In this document: piece after piece, positions 52,062-59,586 of the stretch
How positions within the stretch are numbered: position 1 is the first letter of the stretch
How the letters are laid out: each line of letters begins with the position of its first letter
Assembly (NCBI GenBank): GCA_036387415.1
Contig: DASVTU010000034.1
Coordinates: 39,626 to 103,625, forward strand
Direction of reading: 5' to 3'
DNA length: 64,000 nt
Source of the DNA: DASVTU01 sp036387415
GTDB taxonomy: Bacteria; Acidobacteriota; Blastocatellia; Pyrinomonadales; Pyrinomonadaceae
Notes under the pieces: generated by a model
Database searches by the model: none
Told to the model about the DNA's origin: nothing
Seen by the model: the letters and a program-made list of their open reading frames with translations, nothing else
Translations under genes and position numbers: made by a program

Positions 52062-53975
52062 ATGCGAAAAACACACATGCTTGCACGCGTCGCACTGTTC
52101 TTCGTGCTCGTTGCTTCCGCCACGACGCTCTGTGCGGCGCAAACGCCGGAAGTCTCCAAAGTCGAACCGCCGAACTGGTGGGCGGGACATTCCATCAATC
52201 CCGTGCGCGTGCTCTTACGCGGGCGGAATCTCGGCGGCGCGCGTGTCGCAGCCGTCGGCGCGGGACTAACGACGGGACTCACGCGCACCAACGCGGCGGG
52301 CACCTATCTCTTTGTCGATGTCTTGATTGACGACAACGCCGCGCCGGGCGCGCGTCGTCTGCGCGTCACGACCGCAAGTGGAACAACCGAAGCGCCGTTT
52401 GAAATCTCCGCGCCGTTTCCGCGCGCGGGTCGCTTTCAGGGCTTCACAAACGACGACGTTATCTACCTCATCATGCCCGACCGTTTCACCGACGGCGACC
52501 CTTCCAACAACGACCCCGCCGTCTCGCGCGGCCTCTACGACCGCAAGCAGGGACGCTACTATCACGGCGGCGATTTGCAGGGCGTCATCAACCGTCTGCC
52601 CTACATCAAGGACTTGGGCGTCACGGCTATCTGGTTGAATCCGTGGTACGACAACGTGAACCACCTCAACGAGCGTGAGATGCCGGAAGGCAAACCGATT
52701 ACCGATTATCACGGCTACGGTGCGGTGGATTTCTACGGCGTCGAGGAACATCTCGGCACGATGGAAAAACTGCGCGAACTTGTCAACAAGGCGCACGCGC
52801 TAGGGCTGAAAGTGATTCAAGATCAGGTCGCCAACCATTCCGGCCCCTATCACCCGTGGGTCAAAGATTCACCGACGCCGACGTGGTACAACGGCACGCA
52901 AGATAACCACATCAACGAGACGTGGCAGACGTGGACGCTGCAAGACCCGCACGCCACCTACGCCGCACAACAGGCGACGCTCGAAGGCTGGTTCCTCAAC
53001 ATCCTCCCAGACCTCAACCAGAACGACGAGGAGACCGCGCGCTACATCACACAGAACACGCTCTGGTGGATTGGCGCGACGGGAATCGACGCCATTCGTC
53101 AGGACACGTTGCCTTACGTCCATCGTCGCTTCTGGCACGATTGGATGTCGGCCATCAAACGCGAGTATCCGCAATTCAACGTCGTCGGCGAACTCTACGA
53201 CGGCGACCCCGCAATCGTCGCGTTCTTTCAGGGCGGCGCGACGCGCTTCGACGGCGTTGATTCGCGCATCGACTCCGAGTTTGACTTCCCGCTCTTTTAT
53301 CCCTTGCGCCGCGCCTTCGCCGAAGGCAAGAACGTCAAAGAGGTCGCGCAGATGCTCGCGCGCGACCATCTCTATCCGAACCCCGACATCCTCGTCACCT
53401 TTCTCGGCAATCACGACATGCTTCGTTTCATGAACGAGCCGAACGCCAACACCACCGGACTCAAACTCGCGCAGACTCTCATCATGACCACGCGCGGCAC
53501 GCCGCAACTTTTCTACGGCGACGAGATTGCGCTCCCCGGCGGCGGCGACCCGGACAACCGACGCGACTTCCCCGGCGGCTTCGCGGGCGACCCGCGCAAT
53601 GCCTTCACGCGCGAAGGCCGCACGCCCGAACAACAGGACGTGTGGGAAAACGTCCGACGCCTCGCACGCCTGCGCGCCGAACTCGAACCGCTCCGGCGCG
53701 GCGCTCTCGCACACCTCTACGTCGCCGACCAGCAATACGCCTACGCGCGCACGACCCGCGACGCATCCGTCGTCGTCGTCTTCAACAACGACACCAAACC
53801 CGCGACCTTCGAGTTCAACGTTGCTCCCGCCAATCTCGACAACGGGGTGACGCTCGATGACCGTCTCGACACCATCAAAACTGACACACGCGTCGCAGGC
53901 GGCGTCGTTAAACTAACCTTGCCCGCGCGCTCGGCCAGCATCCTCGCCCCGCGCGCAGCAGAACGCAGACGTTGA
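52062..53975 (+). CDS. Secreted GH13 alpha-glucanase (paralogue)
   Basis: A 637-residue exported enzyme with the same plan as the one at 47515: signal peptide (ending TLCAAQ), N-terminal domain starting SKVEPPNWWAGHSINPVRVL, and a GH13 barrel with DDVIYLIMPDRFTDGD, VIQDQVANHSG, Asp348 in GIDAIRQDT, Glu377 in NVVGELYDGD and Asp452 in FLGNHDML. The two proteins differ most in the region before the catalytic loops and at the C-terminus, so they may prefer different chain lengths. It follows malQ by 32 bases and is probably in one transcript with it. Confidence 0.92.
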   Translation: MRKTHMLARVALFFVLVASATTLCAAQTPEVSKVEPPNWWAGHSINPVRVLLRGRNLGGARVAAVGAGLTTGLTRTNAAGTYLFVDVLIDDNAAPGARRLRVTTASGTTEAPFEISAPFPRAGRFQGFTNDDVIYLIMPDRFTDGDPSNNDPAVSRGLYDRKQGRYYHGGDLQGVINRLPYIKDLGVTAIWLNPWYDNVNHLNEREMPEGKPITDYHGYGAVDFYGVEEHLGTMEKLRELVNKAHALGLKVIQDQVANHSGPYHPWVKDSPTPTWYNGTQDNHINETWQTWTLQDPHATYAAQQATLEGWFLNILPDLNQNDEETARYITQNTLWWIGATGIDAIRQDTLPYVHRRFWHDWMSAIKREYPQFNVVGELYDGDPAIVAFFQGGATRFDGVDSRIDSEFDFPLFYPLRRAFAEGKNVKEVAQMLARDHLYPNPDILVTFLGNHDMLRFMNEPNANTTGLKLAQTLIMTTRGTPQLFYGDEIALPGGGDPDNRRDFPGGFAGDPRNAFTREGRTPEQQDVWENVRRLARLRAELEPLRRGALAHLYVADQQYAYARTTRDASVVVVFNNDTKPATFEFNVAPANLDNGVTLDDRLDTIKTDTRVAGGVVKLTLPARSASILAPRAAERRR

Positions 53976-54093
53976 AACGGAGGCTCGACGTTCAAACAGC
54001 CGTCTCTCCATCAATCGTCACGGAAAAAGTTCGCCGGTCATAGCAAAAGGTTCGTCAGACTGAACGCGCCAACGCGCTCAATGCACGACAAAA

Positions 54094-54822
54094 ATGGCAC
54101 TGAAAACAAAACCACTCTCCGCGCAGACCGCGCTCGTGACGGGCGGCGGCACAGGCATCGGTCGCGCCTTCACGGAAGCCCTCGCGGCGTCGGGCGCGCA
54201 TGTCGTCATCGCGTCGCGGCGCAAGGATGTGCTGCACCGCACGGCGGATGAGTTGAATGCATCCGTCGGCAGCGAGCGTGTCTTTCCCTACGCCTTCGAC
54301 ATCCGCGACCGCGCGCAGACGGAAGCCCTTGTGCGTCACGTCGTCGAACGCTTCGGCGCGATTGATGTGCTGATAAACAACTCCGGCCTCGCCGTGCCGG
54401 AAACCGTCGAGCGCATTACGGACGAGGGTTGGGACAAGGTGTTGGATACGAATCTGCGTGGCGCGATGTGGCTCGTCCGCGCGGTGTTGCCGTCGATGTC
54501 GGCGGCGGATTTCGGGGACATCGTTAACGTCTCTTCGCAGGCGGGCAAACACGGCTACGCCGACGTGCCTTCCTACTGCGCGTCGAAGTTCGGGTTGCTC
54601 GGTTTCGCCGAAGCCGTGCGCGACCATGTGCGGAAGGCGGGCGTCAACATACGCGTCTTCAACTTCTGCCCCGGCCTCGTCGATGTAGACAACACGGGCA
54701 GAGACGACCAGCCGCGCGAAGGTGCGATTCACGTCGCCAACATGGCGCGCACGCTTCTCTTCGCGCTCTCGCTCGACCGCAACGTCGTCGTCGAAGACAT
54801 CAACCTTTATTCAAGAGGCTAG
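54094..54822 (+). CDS. Short-chain dehydrogenase/reductase
   Basis: A 242-residue classical SDR using NAD(P)H. The cofactor loop is VTGGGTGIGRAF, NNSG is present (INNSGLAVPE), and the catalytic set is Ser148 (VSSQ), Tyr161 and Lys165 (SYCASK). Arg after the second strand (ASRRKD) suggests NADPH. It is similar to FabG-like reductases but has no fatty-acid neighbours. Its position between a GH13 and a sugar transporter suggests a sugar or polyol substrate, which is inference only. A palindrome follows its stop directly. Confidence 0.88.
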   Translation: MALKTKPLSAQTALVTGGGTGIGRAFTEALAASGAHVVIASRRKDVLHRTADELNASVGSERVFPYAFDIRDRAQTEALVRHVVERFGAIDVLINNSGLAVPETVERITDEGWDKVLDTNLRGAMWLVRAVLPSMSAADFGDIVNVSSQAGKHGYADVPSYCASKFGLLGFAEAVRDHVRKAGVNIRVFNFCPGLVDVDNTGRDDQPREGAIHVANMARTLLFALSLDRNVVVEDINLYSRG

Positions 54823-54892
54823 AGGTCGGAGGTCAGAGGTCAGTGAAAGAAATCTGTTTTCACTAACCTCTAACCTCTGACCTCCGACCTCT
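54821..54892. repeat. GAGGTCAG-word palindrome with unequal word number
   Basis: Left arm AGAGGTCGGAGGTCAGAGGT then CAGTGAAA. The right arm in reverse complement has the same words but one extra eight-base copy (AGAGGTTA), so the arms have three and four words. It overlaps the SDR stop codon and ends 19 bases before the transporter start. Confidence 0.88.
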
Positions 54893-54911
54893 CTTTCGGG
54901 AGGAACACGCG

Positions 54912-56339
54912 ATGCAGCAGAAACCGCGTTTGAGCTTCTGGCAAATCTGGAACATGAGTTTCGGGTTTCTCGGTATACAGTTTGGCTGGGGACTGCAACT
55001 CGGCAACATGAGCGCGATTTATGAAAAGCTCAACGCCAAGCCCGACGAGTTGCCGTTGCTCTGGCTCGCTGCGCCGCTGACGGGATTGATTGTGCAGCCC
55101 ATCATCGGTTCGATGAGCGACCGGACGTGGGGGCCTCTAGGCCGTCGTCGTCCGTACTTCCTCGTCGGCGCGATTCTCGCCAGCGTCGCGCTGTTCTTTA
55201 TGCCGACTTCCTCCGCGCTCTGGATGGCCGCCGGGCTGCTCTGGATTCTGGATGCCAGTATCAACATCTCGATGGAGCCGTTTCGCGCCTTCGTCGCCGA
55301 CAAACTCAACGCCGACCAGCGCACGACGGGCTTCGTGATGCAGAGTTTCTTCATCGGCCTCGGCGCAACCTTCGCGGGGTGGCTGCCGTTGGCCTTCCGC
55401 TACTTCGGCGTGACGGGCAACACGCCGAGCGGCATCCCTCTCACCATCAAGTACGCTTTCCAACTCGGAGCGTTGGCGTTTCTGCTGGCCGTGCTCTGGA
55501 CAGTTTTCACGTCGAAGGAATACCCGCCCGAAGATATGGAAGCCTTCAACCGGATGCGGAACGAGAAGCGCGGCTTCGGCGCGGGGCTGGCAGAAATTAT
55601 GACGGCCTTGCGCGAGATGCCGAAGACGATGCGCCAACTCGCGCCCGTCCAGATTTGCACATGGCTCGGACTGTTCTGCATGTGGCTGTTCTACGTGCCC
55701 GCCGTCGCGCGTCATGTTTTCGGCGCGACCAACCCGCAGTCCGACGCTTACACGCGCGGAGCCGAATGGGGCAACTTTGCGATGTCGTTTATGAACATCA
55801 CTTGCTTCGCCGTGGCCTTCGTGCTGCCCGCGCTCGCGGCAAAACTGGGACGAAAGTATGTGCACGCGCTCGCGCTCGTCTGCGGGGCGATTGGCCTCTT
55901 GTCGGTCTACTTCATCAGCCAGCCTTCGATGCTCATCCTTTCGATGGTCATGGTCGGCATCGCGTGGGCGTCGATTCTGTCGATGCCATATGCGATTCTT
56001 TCAACGTCGCTGCCCGCCGCGCGCATGGGCGTCTATATGGGCGTCTTCAACTTCTTCATCGTGATACCCGAAATCATTCAGGCGCTTACTTTCGGGCCGC
56101 TCATTCGCGGCGTTTTCGGGAGGGACAATCCTCGCAGCTCGCTCTATGTCGTGCTTATCGGCGGCGCGTTTATGCTGCTTGCCGCCGCACTGGTGATGCT
56201 TGTCACCGAACCTTCCGACAGCGACGTGCGGAAGCAAGCCGTGATTCGCGGCGACGAAGACGAGCCGTTACAAGTGCAACAGTCCGCGCAACCTGTGCCG
56301 AGCACGGGGTTGATTGACGGCGCGAAGAAGGATGCCTGA
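54912..56339 (+). CDS. SLC45-like MFS sugar transporter
   Basis: A 475-residue inner-membrane transporter with about twelve helices. The N-terminus FWQIWNMSFGFLGIQFGWGL and the loop PIIGSMSDRTWGPLGRRRPY are characteristic of the SLC45/sucrose-maltose type of major facilitator, as is SINISMEPFRAFVADKL. Relatives import disaccharides or maltodextrins with protons. GGGAGG sits eight bases before the ATG. It lies between the SDR and a GH13 gene and most likely carries maltose or longer maltodextrins to the cytoplasm, where MalQ acts. Confidence 0.88.
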   Translation: MQQKPRLSFWQIWNMSFGFLGIQFGWGLQLGNMSAIYEKLNAKPDELPLLWLAAPLTGLIVQPIIGSMSDRTWGPLGRRRPYFLVGAILASVALFFMPTSSALWMAAGLLWILDASINISMEPFRAFVADKLNADQRTTGFVMQSFFIGLGATFAGWLPLAFRYFGVTGNTPSGIPLTIKYAFQLGALAFLLAVLWTVFTSKEYPPEDMEAFNRMRNEKRGFGAGLAEIMTALREMPKTMRQLAPVQICTWLGLFCMWLFYVPAVARHVFGATNPQSDAYTRGAEWGNFAMSFMNITCFAVAFVLPALAAKLGRKYVHALALVCGAIGLLSVYFISQPSMLILSMVMVGIAWASILSMPYAILSTSLPAARMGVYMGVFNFFIVIPEIIQALTFGPLIRGVFGRDNPRSSLYVVLIGGAFMLLAAALVMLVTEPSDSDVRKQAVIRGDEDEPLQVQQSAQPVPSTGLIDGAKKDA

Positions 56340-56363
56340 AACGTCGCTGGCGAAAAGAAACTA

Positions 56364-57791
56364 ATGAGAAAACTGCTGCAAATAATTATCTGCGCGTTGG
56401 TGGCGTGCGGACTCGTCTTGGTCGTCGTCGTCCAACAACGCCGCACGTCGGCGCAGACGCGCGATTTTTCCAGAGAGACGGCGCGACAAACGCCCGCGTG
56501 GGTGCGCGACGGCGTAGTTTATGAAATCTTTCCGCGCAACTTCTCCAACACGGGAGACTTCAACGGCATCACGTCGCAACTCGACCGCCTGCGCGACCTC
56601 GGCGTCAACGTGCTCTGGCTCATGCCGATTCACCCGACGGGACAGGAGAAGAAGAAGGGCACCATCGGCAGCCCCTACGCCGTGCGCGATTTTCTTGCCA
56701 TCAATCCCGACTACGGCACGAAGGAAGATTTCAAGCGACTCGTCGCGGAAGCGCACCGACGGCGCATGAAGGTCATCATCGACATCGTTGCCAACCATAC
56801 GTCGTGGGATAGCGTCTTGATGCAGCGCGAGGGATTCCACACGCGCGATGCGAGCGGCAAAGTCATCCCGCCCGTGCCCGATTGGGCGGACGTAGCTGAC
56901 CTCAACTACGACAACGCCGCGCTTCGCACCTACATGATTGACATGCTCAAGTTCTGGTTGCGCGAATACGACCTCGACGGTTTTCGTTGCGACGTGGCCG
57001 GAATGGTTCCGACCGATTTCTGGGAACGCGCACGCACCGAACTCGAAACGGTCAAACCCGATATCCTCTTGCTCGCCGAATGGAGCGAGCCTGATTTGAT
57101 GGTCAAGGCATTCGATGTCGATTACGCGTGGCCTTTCTTTCATGCCGTCTCGGACGCCGCGATGGGCAAAGTGCCCGCGACCGCCGTGCGCGCGGCATGG
57201 GAGACGGAGCGTTCGCGTTTCCCGCGCGGCGCGCTCCACCTGCGTTTCTCCGATAACCACGACGAGCGACGCGCCATCGCACGTCTCGGCGAACGCGGCG
57301 CACTCGCCGCCTCCGCACTGATGTTGACGCTCGACGGCGTGCCGCTTCTCTACAACGGCATGGAGGTGGGCGACACGGCGGAGTCAGGCGCGCCCGCGCT
57401 GTTTGAAAAGCTGCCTATCTTCTGGCAGATAGCCGAACGACGACCGGAGTTTCCGCGTTTCTATCGACAGATGATTGCGCTGCGTCGCGCGAATCCCGCG
57501 CTCACACAGGGCGAGACGCGCTGGCTCCGCAACGGCGACGAGCGACGCATCGTGACCTACACGCGACGCGCAGGCAACGACGAGTTCTTGGTCGCCGTTA
57601 ATCTCTCGAACGACCCGTTCGTCGGCTTCGTCGAAGCAAGCGGCGCGTTCAACGAAGTAACACCGGACATCACGACCGACGCGACGGCCACCGCCCCTGC
57701 CGCCACGCGCAACGCAAACGAACGACCCGCCGCGCTCCCCGCCCTCGCGCTCGACGCATGGGGCTATCGCATCTTCCGTAGGAAAAGTTAA
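56364..57791 (+). CDS. GH13 alpha-amylase/alpha-glucosidase family enzyme
   Basis: A 475-residue GH13 enzyme with an N-terminal hydrophobic helix (LLQIIICALVACGLVLVVVV) that acts as a signal peptide or anchor, so the enzyme is probably periplasmic. The barrel has VVYEIFPRNFSNTGDF, DIVANHTSWDS, Asp210 in GFRCDVAGM, Glu239 in LLAEWSE and Asp300 in FSDNHDE. It lacks the extra N-terminal domain of the other two GH13 proteins and is shorter, resembling small amylases acting on maltooligosaccharides. It follows the transporter by 24 bases. The C-terminal FRRKS runs into a palindrome arm. Confidence 0.9.
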   Translation: MRKLLQIIICALVACGLVLVVVVQQRRTSAQTRDFSRETARQTPAWVRDGVVYEIFPRNFSNTGDFNGITSQLDRLRDLGVNVLWLMPIHPTGQEKKKGTIGSPYAVRDFLAINPDYGTKEDFKRLVAEAHRRRMKVIIDIVANHTSWDSVLMQREGFHTRDASGKVIPPVPDWADVADLNYDNAALRTYMIDMLKFWLREYDLDGFRCDVAGMVPTDFWERARTELETVKPDILLLAEWSEPDLMVKAFDVDYAWPFFHAVSDAAMGKVPATAVRAAWETERSRFPRGALHLRFSDNHDERRAIARLGERGALAASALMLTLDGVPLLYNGMEVGDTAESGAPALFEKLPIFWQIAERRPEFPRFYRQMIALRRANPALTQGETRWLRNGDERRIVTYTRRAGNDEFLVAVNLSNDPFVGFVEASGAFNEVTPDITTDATATAPAATRNANERPAALPALALDAWGYRIFRRKS

Positions 57792-57985
57792 AAATGAAAA
57801 ATTAGAAAGGTGTGCTTTCGGGGAAGCGTTAGGGTAACGAGGAGAGGCTTCAGATAGGAAACGAAACAGAAGGCAAAACTGATAAAGAAAAGACGGGCGA
57901 GAAGCGTCGGGCGACGCCTCTCGTCCGTCTTCAATTTGGCGTCTTCAATTTGGCGTCTTCGATTTTGCGTTTTTAACTTTCTTCA
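57783..57985. repeat. Composite word palindrome with 14-base tandem words
   Basis: Outer arms: GGAAAAGTTAAAAATGAAAAA and the mirrored GCGTTTTTAACTTTC. A hairpin at 57891-57930 has arms AGACGGGCGAGAAGCGTC and GACGCCTCTCGTCCGTCT, with only two wobble positions. Three 14-base copies of TCTTCAATTTGGCG (the third TCTTCGATTTTGCG) lie at 57928-57969, across the stop codon of the minus-strand gene. Confidence 0.8.
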
Positions 57986-59360
57986 ATCCGATGAGATTCA
58001 TCGCGTTTGTGATTTCAGGGTTACGCATGAACCATCGCCAGATGTTGCCGCTTCGCAGGTTTTCCGCGCTGAGGAGCGTGATGCCGACATCGAGGCCGAT
58101 AACGTCGGGGTTGACCCATCCGTTGTTGGGATTGAAGGCGTCTGCGAAACCGTAACGCGCGTAGATGCGTGCGCCGAATTTCCGGTGCATGGTGCGGAGC
58201 GCACGCAGCGAGATGTCGGGCGTAAACTGAAGCGAACCGCCCGCCGCGCAGGGCACGACCGTTCCGTCAATCGCAGCGTCGCGCGGCGGCCCGCCCCATG
58301 CGACGTAGCCCTTGATGCTGTCGGAAGCGGTGATACCCCACACGTCCGCCGTGTAACCGGGGAACTCGCGCGCGAGACTGATGCAGAACTGTCTGTGCGC
58401 GTGTGTCGCGGCGACGGAGTTGGCGAAGTAGTCTGTGTAAGGCGGTGCCATTTCTCGTCGTCCGCGAAAATCTATCCAGGCGTGCGAGTATTGATGGATA
58501 AAGAGCGGCGCACCGCTCGTCAGATACTTGTAACCGTCGTAGGTTATGAACTCGCGTCGCCATGCGCGCCATGCGTCGGGCGGGATGGCGTGCGACGGGA
58601 CGGGCGCACCGATGGCGAGCAACTGCAAGAGCATGTGTTCGCTGTAGGTGTCCCAACGCGTCTTGAGGAATCCCGTCTCCGGCTTCCATCCGTGCGAAAG
58701 CAGCGTCGGGTGTTCGGCCAGCATCCACTTGAAATCGACGCGTTCATAAATCTCGGTCGCAAGGCGCCGAATCTCCGCATCGCCCGCGAAATACTGCCGC
58801 GTCGTGAGGACACCGCCGAGCAGCAACGCCGTATCAATCGACGAATATTCGCTCTGCCAGCGACGTTCGCCCGTCCGCTTATCCATCCAATGAAGAAACC
58901 ACCCGCGCATGTGCGGCGCACGTTGCGCGAAGAAACGGAGCGTCGTCAAAACGCGCTCGCGTGCTTCGGTGCGACGAACCCAACCGCGTTCGACGCCGAT
59001 GCAAATGGCCGTCAGGCCGAAGCCCGTCGCCGCGCTGCTGGCGATATTGTGGCTCGGATGTTTCGCGTCGTGCGCCGCGCCGTCGGTGCGTGCGCGGTCG
59101 AGCACAAGACCTGTCGCGCGGTCGCCGTGCTCCCAGAAATAGAGAAACGAACGACGTTGCAAGTCTTCGAGAAACGCCTCGTCGCGCCTCGTCAATCTCG
59201 AACGCGACTGCGCCCCGACGCCTTGCCCCGGGGCGCGTCGTGCAAACGCTGCGTCGGCAAAAGAGACGAACAGAGAAACCCACGCCACGCACACCGCCAC
59301 GAATGAAGCGCGGCACGACACAAAGCTTCTATGCAAAAACACGCGATGCATAATCCACAT
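57945..59360 (-). CDS. PF10091 'glucoamylase' family protein (GH144-like)
   Basis: A 471-residue exported protein of the family annotated glucoamylase (PF10091). Known members of the related GH144 are endo-beta-1,2-glucanases, so the name may mislead. After a signal peptide (VAVCVAWVSLFVSFADAAFA) the (alpha/alpha)6 barrel runs through FLEDLQRRSFLYFWEHGD, SSAATGFGLTAICIGVERGW, GWFLHWMDKRTGERR, YSSIDTALLLGGVL, PLFIHQYSHAWIDFRG and WGITASDSIKGYVAWGGPP. Two ATGs and a GTG compete as start; I use the ATG giving MWIMHR. The last residues (KNAKSKTPN) are encoded in a tandem word repeat. It lies next to bglX. Confidence 0.85.
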   Translation of the reverse strand: MWIMHRVFLHRSFVSCRASFVAVCVAWVSLFVSFADAAFARRAPGQGVGAQSRSRLTRRDEAFLEDLQRRSFLYFWEHGDRATGLVLDRARTDGAAHDAKHPSHNIASSAATGFGLTAICIGVERGWVRRTEARERVLTTLRFFAQRAPHMRGWFLHWMDKRTGERRWQSEYSSIDTALLLGGVLTTRQYFAGDAEIRRLATEIYERVDFKWMLAEHPTLLSHGWKPETGFLKTRWDTYSEHMLLQLLAIGAPVPSHAIPPDAWRAWRREFITYDGYKYLTSGAPLFIHQYSHAWIDFRGRREMAPPYTDYFANSVAATHAHRQFCISLAREFPGYTADVWGITASDSIKGYVAWGGPPRDAAIDGTVVPCAAGGSLQFTPDISLRALRTMHRKFGARIYARYGFADAFNPNNGWVNPDVIGLDVGITLLSAENLRSGNIWRWFMRNPEITNAMNLIGLKKVKNAKSKTPN

Positions 59361-59388
59361 TGAAGCGATAGAGAATGGAACAATCACT

Positions 59389-59580
59389 CACAGGTTAGAC
59401 AGGATGAAAAGCGGTCAGGATAGACAGGATGAAGAAAATTAAAAAGGTAAAAGTAAAAAGGCGGAAGTGAAGACCTCCGTGAGCTTCCGTTACTATTGCC
59501 TTTTACCCTTCTACTTTTGCCCTCGCTTTATCTTGTCTAACCTGCACGTTTTTATCTTTTCCATCCTGTGAATTGCCTGT
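59389..59580. repeat. Long word palindrome (ACAGGTTAGACAGGATG words)
   Basis: Left arm: ACAGGTTAGACAGGATGAAA, GGATAGACAGGATGAAG, AAAAAGGTAAAAGTAAAAAGG, CGGAAGTGA. Right arm in reverse complement: ACAGGATGGAAAAGATAAAA, GCAGGTTAGACAAGATAAAG, GGCAAAAGTAGAAGGGTAAA, CGGAAGC. It fills the gap between the bglX stop and the PF10091 gene start. Confidence 0.8.
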
Positions 59581-59586
59581 TTCGCT

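Noticed and set aside
55127..56317. 396-codon frame overlapping the transporter in another frame
   Set aside because: The composition is Arg-rich frame-shift sequence, whereas the other frame encodes a typical major facilitator.
57928..57969. Tandem words as a CRISPR array
   Set aside because: The copies are contiguous 14-base repeats without spacers, and no cas genes are present in the window.
57936..59306. 456-codon open frame antisense to the PF10091 gene
   Set aside because: Long antisense frames are common in GC-rich codon usage; the opposite strand encodes a clear enzyme and this frame resembles nothing.
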